From assembly GCA_964577665.1 (NCBI GenBank), contig CAZOBD010000003.1, positions 1-64,000 on the forward strand: a stretch of DNA of 64,000 bases, in the 5' to 3' direction. This stretch comes from CAYVTD01 sp964577665. Lineage in GTDB: Bacteria; Bacteroidota; Ignavibacteria; Kapaibacteriales; UBA2268. Below the pieces are notes generated by a model, which was not told where the DNA came from, searched no databases, and saw nothing but the letters and a program-made list of their open reading frames with translations. The position numbers and the translations under genes were made by a program. Shown piece after piece: positions 54,335-63,120 of this stretch; position 1 is the stretch's first letter; every line of letters starts with the position of its first letter.

Positions 54335-55489
54335 ATGACTGAAACGAAAAGAACAATTACAATTCTCGGTTCAACAGGCTCAATAGGAATTCAAACCCTT
54401 GAAGTGCTGGAGTCTCTAAAAAGCGAATTTGAATTAGGCTTTCTTACCGCAAATAACAACATAAAACTTCTTTCCGAGCAGGTTGACCGCTATAAACCAA
54501 AAGGTGTTATCGTAGCTGATAAAAGAGCCTGCAATGATTTAAGAAAGCTGACAAAACACGACTGTATAATAACTTGCGGCAGAGAAGCGCTCATTGATGC
54601 AGCCGCCGATCCGGAAAATGACCTTGTGCTTTCCTCGCTTGTGGGTTTTTCCGGGGTTGAGCCGACGCTTGCCGCAATAGAAGCCGGTATAAATGTAGCA
54701 TTGGCAAACAAGGAGACTTTAGTCAGCGCAGGCAGCGTTATTTACAAAGCAAAAGAAAAAAGCAGTGCGGAAATAATAGCTGTGGACAGCGAACACAGTG
54801 CAATTCTCCAATGCATTGCAGGGGAAAAATCAGATCAGATAGAAAAAATTATTTTAACCGCATCCGGCGGACCTTTCCTAAAAACAGCCCAAGGCGAATT
54901 CGGCTCTATTACTATCGAAGATGCCCTAAACCACCCCAATTGGAGCATGGGCAGCAAAATAACCATAGACAGCGCTACCCTTATGAATAAAGGCTTCGAG
55001 GTAATTGAGGCTTACTGGCTTTTCGGCTTGGATGAAAGCCGGATTGACGTAGTTGTTCATCCGCAGAGCATTATTCATTCACTAGTGCAGTTCATAGACG
55101 GTTCCGTAAAAGCGCAGCTTGGTCTGCCGAGTATGAAAATCCCCATTTCATACGCACTGACCTTTCCCGAGCGACGGGATTATGATTTTCCCCGTTTGGA
55201 TTTGGCTGAAATAGGTCCGCTTACTTTTGAAAAACCGGACTACGAGCGATTCCCCTGTCTGAGAATGGCGTTTGACTCCCTTAAGGCGGGCGGCACTGCT
55301 CCCGCAGTTTTAAATGCGGCAAATGAAACTGCCGTTGCAGCATTTTTGAACGGTAAGATTCGCTTTGTCGATATTCCTCTAATCATCGAAAAAGCATTGA
55401 ATAAAATAGAGATAGTTGATAATCCGTCGTTGAAACAAATAATTGACACAGATTTTGAAACAAGATTTTTTGCAGAAAATTTGATTTAA
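54335..55489 (+). CDS. dxr: 1-deoxy-D-xylulose-5-phosphate reductoisomerase
   Basis: 384 residues. The NADPH site is TILGSTGSIGIQTLEVL, followed by ALANKETLVSAG, the metal/substrate motif AVDSEHSAILQC, ASGGPF and HPNWSMGSKITIDSATLMNKG. It catalyses the committed step of the non-mevalonate isoprenoid pathway. It is followed by rseP after 13 bp, a common dxr-rseP pairing. Confidence 0.97.
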   Translation: MTETKRTITILGSTGSIGIQTLEVLESLKSEFELGFLTANNNIKLLSEQVDRYKPKGVIVADKRACNDLRKLTKHDCIITCGREALIDAAADPENDLVLSSLVGFSGVEPTLAAIEAGINVALANKETLVSAGSVIYKAKEKSSAEIIAVDSEHSAILQCIAGEKSDQIEKIILTASGGPFLKTAQGEFGSITIEDALNHPNWSMGSKITIDSATLMNKGFEVIEAYWLFGLDESRIDVVVHPQSIIHSLVQFIDGSVKAQLGLPSMKIPISYALTFPERRDYDFPRLDLAEIGPLTFEKPDYERFPCLRMAFDSLKAGGTAPAVLNAANETAVAAFLNGKIRFVDIPLIIEKALNKIEIVDNPSLKQIIDTDFETRFFAENLI

Positions 55490-55502
55490 AACATTAATTA
55501 AT

Positions 55503-56888
55503 ATGGAAGCATTCAGCAGCATTTTTTACTTTCTGATAGTAATAGGCGTAATAGTGGTAATACACGAATTAGGCCATTTCTTAGCAGCCCGCATTACAGG
55601 TATGAGAACGGAAGTTTTCTCTGCCGGTTTCACCTTTAATCCCGATAAACTCCGCCTTTTCGGGTGGAATAAAGTTACCGGCTTTACTTTCGGCAATCTT
55701 CCCCCCGGCACTGAACTCGGCAAGTACTGTGATTACCGAATTTCGGCTTTGCCGATAGGAGGATTTGTAAAAATATCCGGTATGGTCGATGAAAGCCTTG
55801 ATGACAAATTTAAGAGTTCTCAGCCAAAGCCTTGGGAATTCCGCTCGAAAAATAATCTCCAGAAAGCAGTAGTTCTAAGTGCGGGAGTGATAATGAACTT
55901 TGTGCTGGCTATCGTCATTTTTGCAATACTTGCTTTCATTCAGGGTAAATCTGTTTACAACACAACAACTATCGGCTACGTGCAGGAAGAAAGCATAGCT
56001 GAAAAAATCGGCTTGCAGGCAGGCGACCGTATTATTGCCATTAACGGTAAGGAAACGAAAAACTGGGAAGACATGCTTCGCTTTTTCGCCTTCGATGATA
56101 TGGGCGAAGAAAAAACTTTGAAAATTGAAAGGAACGGAGAGGTAAAAGCCATAACTGCCGACGGCAGAGAAATACTGAAAGAACTTGAAAACCAAAAGCC
56201 TTTGGGATTTCAGCCTGACAATATGAGAACTTACCTCCTTGCCGTGGAAACTTTGAAGCCCGCAGGAAAAGCAGGGTTGCAGGCAGGCGATACTATGATC
56301 GCAATCAATTCAGCGCCCATTAACGGAGGATATTCACAGTTCTCATCAATATTAAAGCAGAATAAAGAAAAAAAAGTTGAACTAACATGGAACCGCGGCG
56401 GCGTTATTATTCGTGATTCCATTGCCCCGGATGCATCCGGTATGATAGGCGTACAAATCACTCAGGCATATACCGGTCCGGTAAAGCATGATAAATACGG
56501 CATTTTGGAAGCTTTCGAATACGGAGGGAAAGAAACCGCCGCTACTTCCGCTCTTCTTGTATCTTCCATTTATCAGATATTTACAGGCAATCTTTCTCTT
56601 AAACAGTCTTTCGGCGGTCCCATAATGATTGCCGAAAAAGCATCTGAGCAGGCTGAAATGGGACTTGGTTATCTGCTTCAGTTTATGGCTCTCCTCTCCA
56701 TTTCTCTCGGCATAATCAACATACTGCCCATCCCCGCTCTCGACGGCGGACATCTCGTCTTCATCTTTGTCGAGACTCTTATTCGCCGTGAAGTGCCGGT
56801 TAAAATCAAAATGGCTTTCCAGCAGATAGGTATGCTGCTTCTGCTTGTACTCATGGTTTTCATCTTTTATTTCGACATAGTACGTTAA
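55503..56888 (+). CDS. rseP: Site-2 protease RseP
   Basis: 461 residues. Zinc metalloprotease motif HELGHFLAARITG in the first membrane helix; two PDZ domains (about 165-225 and 235-310; EKIGLQAGDRIIAING and GKAGLQAGDTMIAINS); second active-site motif LPIPALDGGHL in a C-terminal helix. RseP cleaves membrane-bound anti-sigma factors or remnant signal peptides within the inner membrane. It contains an inserted loop in the N-terminal part (about 40-100). Confidence 0.96.
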   Translation: MEAFSSIFYFLIVIGVIVVIHELGHFLAARITGMRTEVFSAGFTFNPDKLRLFGWNKVTGFTFGNLPPGTELGKYCDYRISALPIGGFVKISGMVDESLDDKFKSSQPKPWEFRSKNNLQKAVVLSAGVIMNFVLAIVIFAILAFIQGKSVYNTTTIGYVQEESIAEKIGLQAGDRIIAINGKETKNWEDMLRFFAFDDMGEEKTLKIERNGEVKAITADGREILKELENQKPLGFQPDNMRTYLLAVETLKPAGKAGLQAGDTMIAINSAPINGGYSQFSSILKQNKEKKVELTWNRGGVIIRDSIAPDASGMIGVQITQAYTGPVKHDKYGILEAFEYGGKETAATSALLVSSIYQIFTGNLSLKQSFGGPIMIAEKASEQAEMGLGYLLQFMALLSISLGIINILPIPALDGGHLVFIFVETLIRREVPVKIKMAFQQIGMLLLLVLMVFIFYFDIVR

Positions 56889-56980
56889 CCCAATTTTAAC
56901 CATTTCTCAGTTAAAAATATGAAACTTATTTCATATCTTTGAGTAATTATTTGTGTTCATTATTAAAAATTTAACTTGAT

Positions 56981-57736
56981 ATGTTAATTTTAGTAACAAA
57001 CGACGACGGTATAGATTCACCCGGTATCACAGCTCTTGCGGACGCTTTGAAAGAAATCGGCGAAGTTGTTGTCTCAGCTCCAGACAGGCAGCAAAGCGCT
57101 GTGGGACACGCATTAACCATAGCAAATCCTCTTCGGGCATACAGGTATGAAAAAAACGGCGAATTTTTCGGCTGGGCTGTAAACGGCACTCCCGCAGACA
57201 GCGTCAAGCTTGCTCTTACGAGTCTTCTTGACAGAAAACCCGATATGCTTATATCAGGGATAAATCATGGCCCTAATACTTCCATAAATGTAATTTATTC
57301 CGGCACTGTCTCCGGAGCTGTGGAAGGAATGTTTTCGGGAATCCCCTCTATGGCGGTTTCTTTAGATTCATGGGATTACTCGGAAGACTGTACAAATGCT
57401 GCACGCTGTACGTTAAAAATAGCTAAGTATTTGTCTAATATAGTATTACCGGAAGGTACAATACTTAATGTCAATATACCGGTAAACGAAATAAGGGGAG
57501 TTAAGCTTACAAAACAGAGCAAATCCGTTTGGAAAGATTCTTATGAAAAGCGCACCGATCCTTTCGGACGCGAATATTATTGGTTTGCAGGAGACTACTT
57601 ACCCCACAACGGCGACCCCGACACAGACGATGCCGCTCTGAATGAAGGATATGCTTCAATAACGCCTATCCACTTTGAATTCACCAATAACGACTTCCTT
57701 GAAGAGATGAAAAAAATTGGTACGAATTTTTCTTAA
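56981..57736 (+). CDS. surE: 5'/3'-nucleotidase SurE
   Basis: 251 residues. The metal site is LVTNDDGIDSPGI (DD), then SAPDRQQSAVGHALTI, NGTPADSVKLAL, ISGINHGPNTSINVIYSGTV. It dephosphorylates nucleoside monophosphates, with a stress role in many bacteria. It follows rseP by 92 bp on the same strand. Confidence 0.97.
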   Translation: MLILVTNDDGIDSPGITALADALKEIGEVVVSAPDRQQSAVGHALTIANPLRAYRYEKNGEFFGWAVNGTPADSVKLALTSLLDRKPDMLISGINHGPNTSINVIYSGTVSGAVEGMFSGIPSMAVSLDSWDYSEDCTNAARCTLKIAKYLSNIVLPEGTILNVNIPVNEIRGVKLTKQSKSVWKDSYEKRTDPFGREYYWFAGDYLPHNGDPDTDDAALNEGYASITPIHFEFTNNDFLEEMKKIGTNFS

Positions 57737-57792
57737 GTATATTTTCGAATAAAATATATAAAATAATAATGCAAAATCAACACTGAAAAAAA

Positions 57793-58125
57793 ATGGCGCA
57801 GTTAATTCGCATAGATGAAATAAAAGAAGGTATGACCCTTGCAGAGCCTGTCGTAAATAAATACGGTCAGACTCTCCTGCCCTCAGGCACCGAACTGAAC
57901 GAGCAGAAGGGAAAAATCCTTAAAACCTGGAATATTAAAACCATTGCCGTCAAAGCAGAAGACAGTGAAGACGAAGTGGAAATAACCAAGGAAATGTTAG
58001 ACCGCGCTGAAGAAAAACTTTTAAAAAAAATGAGCTGGGATCCAAGAAATCATTTCGAAAATGACCTTTTTAAATCAGTAGCTCTTTATCTGGCGAAAAC
58101 TCAGAATAACAAAGAAAAGGATTGA
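57793..58125 (+). CDS. Small protein coupled to an HDOD protein
   Basis: 110 residues. The N-terminal ~60 residues (IDEIKEGMTLAEPVVNKYGQ, LLPSGTELNEQ) resemble the short leader domain often found before HD-GYP or HDOD output domains (DUF3391-like). The C-terminal part is charged and helical. Its stop sits 2 nt before the preferred start of the HDOD gene, so the two are translated together and may act as one unit. No known enzymatic motif. Confidence 0.65.
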   Translation: MAQLIRIDEIKEGMTLAEPVVNKYGQTLLPSGTELNEQKGKILKTWNIKTIAVKAEDSEDEVEITKEMLDRAEEKLLKKMSWDPRNHFENDLFKSVALYLAKTQNNKEKD

Positions 58126-58127
58126 TT

Positions 58128-58973
58128 TTGGATATATTCGAGAAAATAATACGAAGCGTAGATGAGTTTCCTACACTGCCGACAATATATTCAGCTCTGT
58201 CTGAAGTAATGTCAGACCCTAAGTCCACTTTTGCTGATGCCGCAAATGTTATTTCGCGTGACCAGTCCTCGGCGGCAAAAGTACTGAAGGTTGCAAACTC
58301 CGCTTTTTACGGATTCCCGGGCAAAATTGACACCATTTCTCAGGCGATTTTCTATATAGGTTTTGAAGAAGTTCGAAATATTATCATCACTCTTGCCATT
58401 ATGGACATTTTCAAAAAATCCAAAGACGGCTCCGGATTCAATCCGATAGAACTCTGGAGACACTCCATTGCGGTAGGCGTTATCTCAAGGCTTATAGGCA
58501 AGTTAATCGGCGTCGAAAACATTGAGAACTGCTTCATAGCAGGTATTGTACATGATATTGGCAAGCTGCTTTTCATACGTTATCTTGAAGAAGATTATAT
58601 GAAGACTATTAATTTTGCCTATGACAATCATATTAACATCAGAGATGCAGAATCAGATATTCTCGGTATAACACACACTATAGCAGGCGAACTTGTTGCC
58701 GAAAAATGGAAACTACCCCAGAATATAAAAAAAGCCGTAAGATACCACTATTCCGGCATTGTTGACGGCAGCGTGCACAATTTAACTGCCATCATACACA
58801 TTGCCGATATTACTGCAAGAATGATGGAACTCGGCAATTCCGGCGATAACATCATTCCGGAGCCTTATCCCGATGTTTGGAAAGAACTTGATCTGCCGAA
58901 AAACGCTTTTACCATGCTTCTGCCAAAAATTGAACTCGACTATGAGGAATCCACAATGCTTTTTTCACTGTAA
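58128..58973 (+). CDS. HDOD-domain signalling protein
   Basis: 281 residues from a TTG at 58128, 7 nt after AAGG; another TTG at 58122 is too close to that site. The HDOD domain covers most of the protein (LPTIYSALSEVMSDPKSTFA, VLKVANSAFYGFPGKIDTIS, FIAGIVHDIGKLLFIRYL), followed by AGELVAEKWKLPQNIKKAVRYH. The HD residues H-D in IVHDIGK remain, which is unusual because many HDOD proteins have lost them. HDOD proteins act in two-component and cyclic-nucleotide signalling. Its operon neighbours are two histidine kinases. Confidence 0.88.
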   Translation: MDIFEKIIRSVDEFPTLPTIYSALSEVMSDPKSTFADAANVISRDQSSAAKVLKVANSAFYGFPGKIDTISQAIFYIGFEEVRNIIITLAIMDIFKKSKDGSGFNPIELWRHSIAVGVISRLIGKLIGVENIENCFIAGIVHDIGKLLFIRYLEEDYMKTINFAYDNHINIRDAESDILGITHTIAGELVAEKWKLPQNIKKAVRYHYSGIVDGSVHNLTAIIHIADITARMMELGNSGDNIIPEPYPDVWKELDLPKNAFTMLLPKIELDYEESTMLFSL

Positions 58974-58994
58974 ATCATAATATTTTATTTTTGA

Positions 58995-60746
58995 ATGACA
59001 ATAAACGAAACATACAGCAGAAATATCGACGCCAGCTATGAGGCTGTTCAGGATTATCTTCTAAACCTTTCAAAGCTTGAAAGCGTACCGGAGATAATTT
59101 CTCAGGGATTAAGCGTACTAAAAAATTTTCCCGACACCCTCTCTGTTAGTCTATTCCTGCTGAACAAAGAAAATTTTGAATTTGAGCACCGTTCCAGTCA
59201 GCCATATACCGAGCGGGACCATGCTGTTGAACTTTACGAATGCCTTGTGGAATACGGCACCGTGGGAATGGCTCTTGAAACCGGAAAACTTACACAGTAC
59301 CCAAACAAAAAAAAGGGAACCTGCAACGGAAATGCAATGATAATTCCATTGATTGCTTCAGGCGGTCCCATTGGTCTGATTTTACAGACTTTTAAAAAAC
59401 TACCCGATGATCTGGAATTTTACAAAGTAAAAATGACGGCATTTTTTGCAAGTCTTTTCTCTAACAAACTTGAAAATGCCATACTCATGGCAAAGCTCAA
59501 GAAAGAGCATTCCCTGCTTGAGCAGAGAATTGCCGCCCGGTCCATTAATTTAAATCAAAACAACAGGGAACTACAGGCAATACTGCAGTCAGTACAGACA
59601 GGTATCGTTGTTATAGACATCGGCACTGATAGAATTGTAAATGCCAATAATACCGCCTATAAGATACTGGGGTTGAGAAATGTTGCTCTAATCGGAAAAG
59701 ATTCGTCTTACTTTTTTGATTTTTTTGATACAAAAGAAGTACTTGACTCACGGGTTAAATTTTCTCGAAATTTTGAATCCGTTATCAGACGCCCCGATGG
59801 GGAACGGGTGCCAGTCTTAAGAACTTTTTCCAATGTTATTCTCGCAAATAAAAATTACAGGATAGAGAGCTTTTACGAAATCTCCGAACAAAAGCGGGCA
59901 ACTCAGGAGCTTAGAAAATCTAACGAACTTTTGGAACTTAAAGTGCAGGAGCGTACGGAAGACCTCAATCTGCTTGTTCACAAACTGAAAGAAGAGATAA
60001 ACGAAAGAAAGAACGCCGAGGAAAGACTTTCTGTAATGCTCGAACGGGAAAAAGAACTCAGTAATATGAAAACACAATTTGTATCGATGATTTCACATGA
60101 GTTCAGGACACCGCTTACTTTAATTAATTCTGCAGCACAGATGCTTCAAAAATTCCGCTCAAAACTAAGTGATGAAGACATAGAACACTACATACTGAGA
60201 ATTCTAAAATCGGTCGACAATATGACGGGCATGATAGAAAATGTTATTTTTATCGGTAAGTCCGATTCGGAAAAAATGAGATTCAATCCCAGCCCCCTGA
60301 ACATGCACAAAATAGCCGGTGAAATCGTTCAGGAATCAATTATTCTTCATGGAAAAGACAGGCATATTGATCTGAAATGCAATACCGGAGAGAAGCTGAT
60401 TATGCTCGACGAAGACCTTATTCGTCAAATCTTTATGAACCTTCTGACTAACGCTTTGAAATATTCACCGGATGATTCCACAGTAGAATTTAAAATAAAT
60501 TATCAGGACGGTGAATGCATGTTTATTGTAAAAGATTACGGCATAGGAATTCCCCCTTCAGAGCAGTTTAAAGTTTTTGAACTTTTCCACAGGGGGGCTA
60601 ATGTTGGTAATGTATCAGGCACCGGTTTAGGTCTTGCCGTAGTCCAAAGAGCATTGGAACTGCACGGCGGCAGTCTTGAACTTGGCAGCAAAGCAAACGC
60701 AGGGACAACATTTAAAATAACCATCCCATGCAAAACTAAAGAGTAA
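58995..60746 (+). CDS. GAF/PAS sensor histidine kinase
   Basis: 583 residues, no membrane helix. A GAF-like domain (about 20-165), a coiled coil (about 165-195), a PAS domain (about 195-300) and a second coiled coil (about 300-358) precede HisKA with His near residue 368 (MISHEFRTPLTLINSAAQML). The HATPase domain has NLLTNALKYSPDD, VKDYGIGIPPSEQ and GTGLGLAVVQRALELHGG. It is expected to phosphorylate the receiver of the next gene, whose start lies 8 nt beyond its stop. Confidence 0.92.
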   Translation: MTINETYSRNIDASYEAVQDYLLNLSKLESVPEIISQGLSVLKNFPDTLSVSLFLLNKENFEFEHRSSQPYTERDHAVELYECLVEYGTVGMALETGKLTQYPNKKKGTCNGNAMIIPLIASGGPIGLILQTFKKLPDDLEFYKVKMTAFFASLFSNKLENAILMAKLKKEHSLLEQRIAARSINLNQNNRELQAILQSVQTGIVVIDIGTDRIVNANNTAYKILGLRNVALIGKDSSYFFDFFDTKEVLDSRVKFSRNFESVIRRPDGERVPVLRTFSNVILANKNYRIESFYEISEQKRATQELRKSNELLELKVQERTEDLNLLVHKLKEEINERKNAEERLSVMLEREKELSNMKTQFVSMISHEFRTPLTLINSAAQMLQKFRSKLSDEDIEHYILRILKSVDNMTGMIENVIFIGKSDSEKMRFNPSPLNMHKIAGEIVQESIILHGKDRHIDLKCNTGEKLIMLDEDLIRQIFMNLLTNALKYSPDDSTVEFKINYQDGECMFIVKDYGIGIPPSEQFKVFELFHRGANVGNVSGTGLGLAVVQRALELHGGSLELGSKANAGTTFKITIPCKTKE

Positions 60747-60754
60747 AACGCGAT

Positions 60755-61858
60755 ATGAGCAAAACAGTGTTAATAGTCGAAGATGAACAGGATATCAGAG
60801 AAGATATTTCAACACTTCTGAAACTCAATGATTATAATGTACTGAGCGCCATGAACGGAATAAAAGCTCTTGAAGTAATCGAGAAAGAAGTGCCCGATTT
60901 GATTTTGTCTGATGTTATGATGCCTGAAATGGACGGTTATGAGCTGCTGGAAAATCTTCAAAAAAGCCAAAGGTATTCAAACATTCCTTTTTTGTTTCTG
61001 ACTGCCAAAACAGATAAAAAAAATATGCGTGAGGGGATGAACCTCGGTGCAGACGATTACATTCCCAAACCTTTTGATTTTCAAGAACTCCTTAGCGCAA
61101 TTGATGTCAGATTAAAGAAAAAAGAAAGATCCGCCCGAAAATTTGAAAAGAAACTGGAAGACCTGAGAAGAAATATTCGCCGTTCTCTTCCCCACGAAAT
61201 CAGAACACCTCTTAATTCCATTATCGGTTTTTCTGATTTGCTCGTTAAAACTTATGATCATACTTCAAAAGATGAAATGCTGGAAATGCTTACCCATATC
61301 AATGATTCAGGTAAACGGCTCAGTACTTTGATGGAAAAATACCTGCTTTATGCCAATCTTGAAATCCTTATGTCAAGTCCTGATGAAATCAAAAGAATAC
61401 AAAATTACTACATTTCTTCTTCACAGAATATTATTACGGATTACTGCGAGCATGTATTAAAAAAGTTTGGCAGAATAGAAGACGCAGAATATGAGATTCA
61501 TGACTCGGGATTGAAGATTTCGGAAGAGTATTTTTTGAAATTACTGGAAGAATTAATTGAAAATGCATGTAAATTTTCAGAACAGGGTACTAAGATTAAA
61601 ATCAAAGGAAGACCCTATTCTAAAACATACGAGCTGTCAATAACTGACTCAGGCAGGGGAATGACCCGCGAGCAAATTGATAATTACGAGGCTTATATTC
61701 AATTCGAAAGAAAAGTTTACGAACAGCAAGGCTCGGGGCTAGGGCTTACCATAGTAAAAAGCATCGTAAAGATTTTCGGAGGAACTGTTGCAATAGACAG
61801 CGAACCCGGGCAATACACTTCTGTATCGGTTAAGCTGCCGGTCTTTGAAGAATTGTGA
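60755..61858 (+). CDS. Receiver-histidine kinase hybrid protein
   Basis: 367 residues. The N-terminal receiver has phosphoacceptor D53 (LILSDVMMPEMDG) and K in YIPKPFDF. A coiled-coil linker leads to HisKA with His near 147 (SLPHEIRTPLNSIIGFSDLL) and a HATPase with ELIENACKFSEQG, DSGRGMTREQ and GSGLGLTIVKSIVKIFGG. The receiver-first order suggests that upstream kinase signals modulate this kinase. It ends 4 nt from the convergent DprE2-like gene. Confidence 0.92.
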   Translation: MSKTVLIVEDEQDIREDISTLLKLNDYNVLSAMNGIKALEVIEKEVPDLILSDVMMPEMDGYELLENLQKSQRYSNIPFLFLTAKTDKKNMREGMNLGADDYIPKPFDFQELLSAIDVRLKKKERSARKFEKKLEDLRRNIRRSLPHEIRTPLNSIIGFSDLLVKTYDHTSKDEMLEMLTHINDSGKRLSTLMEKYLLYANLEILMSSPDEIKRIQNYYISSSQNIITDYCEHVLKKFGRIEDAEYEIHDSGLKISEEYFLKLLEELIENACKFSEQGTKIKIKGRPYSKTYELSITDSGRGMTREQIDNYEAYIQFERKVYEQQGSGLGLTIVKSIVKIFGGTVAIDSEPGQYTSVSVKLPVFEEL

Positions 61859-61862
61859 TTTC

Positions 61863-62606
61863 TCACAAGTTCATTTTTTTGAAAATGCCTTCGGGAATCA
61901 TTCTTATCACTGTCATTATAAGCTTCCAGTATCCCGGCAGGTAAGCAATGTCTTTTCCGTTTTTCATCGCATCATAGATTCCCTTGCCGACATCTTTTGC
62001 CTTTGCAAAAAGAGGACCTTTAGGCATGTGGGCAGTCATGGGAGTGTCAACCATGCCGGGCTTAATTGTAACCACATTCACACCGCTTTTTGCAAGTCTG
62101 TTTCGCAGCCCCTGCAAAAATGTAGTAACTCCGCCCTTTGCGGCTCCATAAAGATAATTGCTCCGCCTTCCTCTGTCACCTGCTACCGAAGAAATAACGG
62201 CTATAGTGCCGCTTTTCTGTTCATCAAAATACTTAGCGGCTGCTGTCGCAAGACTTATTACCCCCGTGCAGTTTATTGAAAATTCACGTACAGCATCGAG
62301 ATTGTTTTCTTCCATTTTTTTCTGGTCGGGAAGTGTGCCGTGAGCAATCAAAACAGCATCTATGCCCTTCATCGTTTCGCCAGCTTCTTTAATAAGACTT
62401 TCATGCGATTCATAGTCGAGGGCATCAGCTTCTTTTAGGTGTATCTTGTTATTATTTCCTGACCGCGTCAGAATGTCATCTCTGACGGCTTCGAGCCTTT
62501 CAATCTTTAAGTCTGCAAGGAAAAGCTCTGCGTTTTCATAGGCAAAGTATTTGGCAGTTTCATGCGCTATTGCAGAGCAGGCGCCGAAAATAAGTATTTT
62601 TTTCAT
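61863..62606 (-). CDS. DprE2-like short-chain dehydrogenase
   Basis: 247 residues. The SDR cofactor motif is ILIFGACSAIAHETAKYFA, and the active-site segment is SSVAGDRGRRSNYLYGAAKGG (Ser, Tyr, Lys), a strong match to the DprE2 pattern of polyprenylphosphoryl-2-keto-ribose reductases. With DprE1 it epimerises polyprenyl-phospho-ribose to arabinose, a donor for arabinose-containing envelope glycans. The C-terminal ~25 residues are hydrophobic, as in DprE2. The DprE1-like gene lies upstream on the same strand, 514 bp away. Confidence 0.82.
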   Translation of the reverse strand: MKKILIFGACSAIAHETAKYFAYENAELFLADLKIERLEAVRDDILTRSGNNNKIHLKEADALDYESHESLIKEAGETMKGIDAVLIAHGTLPDQKKMEENNLDAVREFSINCTGVISLATAAAKYFDEQKSGTIAVISSVAGDRGRRSNYLYGAAKGGVTTFLQGLRNRLAKSGVNVVTIKPGMVDTPMTAHMPKGPLFAKAKDVGKGIYDAMKNGKDIAYLPGYWKLIMTVIRMIPEGIFKKMNL

Positions 62607-63120
62607 AAGAAATTATCCTTTTTTTTACATCAATATTTTTTTTATGTGTTTATTTTTTTTTCGCTTCAGATGTCCAGCATCTGACAGATGTTGGACATCT
62701 TTTTCTTCCTTGTTAGGTCATTGCGAGGAGCGAAGCGACGAAGCAATCTCCAACCTTAGACAGATTCTCAAGAGATTGCTTCGCTCTGCTCGCAATGACG
62801 AAATTCAGTTTTTCAAATAATCATTCCCTTGTGTGTTTTTCCAAATCATGGATGTTTCGTCTGCTTATTTTTAATACTATTTCTAAAAAAACTTTTCTCT
62901 GTCATGCTGAACTTGTTTCAGCATCTCACGTATGAGGAACACACACCTAATCCCCTCTCAAGAGGGGACTTCTTTTGATTTCAGATGTCAGACACCTTGA
63001 AGGTGTCTGACATCTTTCTCAAATAATCATGCCCTTATGTGTTTTTCCAAATCATGGATGTTTCGTCTGCTTATTTTCTTCATATTTTTCATTTCCCTGA
63101 TGTCTAATATAAAAAAAATT
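62607..63120. repeat. Cluster of dispersed palindromic repeats between dprE1-like and dprE2-like genes
   Basis: Elements in order: near-perfect dyad AGATGTCCAGCATCT (62668-62700); an 83-bp inverted repeat with ends GTCATTGCGAGGAGCGAAGC and CTCGCAATGAC (62717-62799); a spacer beginning TCATTCCCTTGTGTG (62821-62873); GTCATGCTGAACTTGTTTCA (62901-62930); dyad TCCCCTCTCAAGAGGGGA (62951-62968); perfect 33-nt dyad beginning AGATGTCAGACACC (62983-63015); and a second spacer copy (63027-63077). The same components occur at 16.5 kb. No gene was found in this stretch. Confidence 0.85.
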
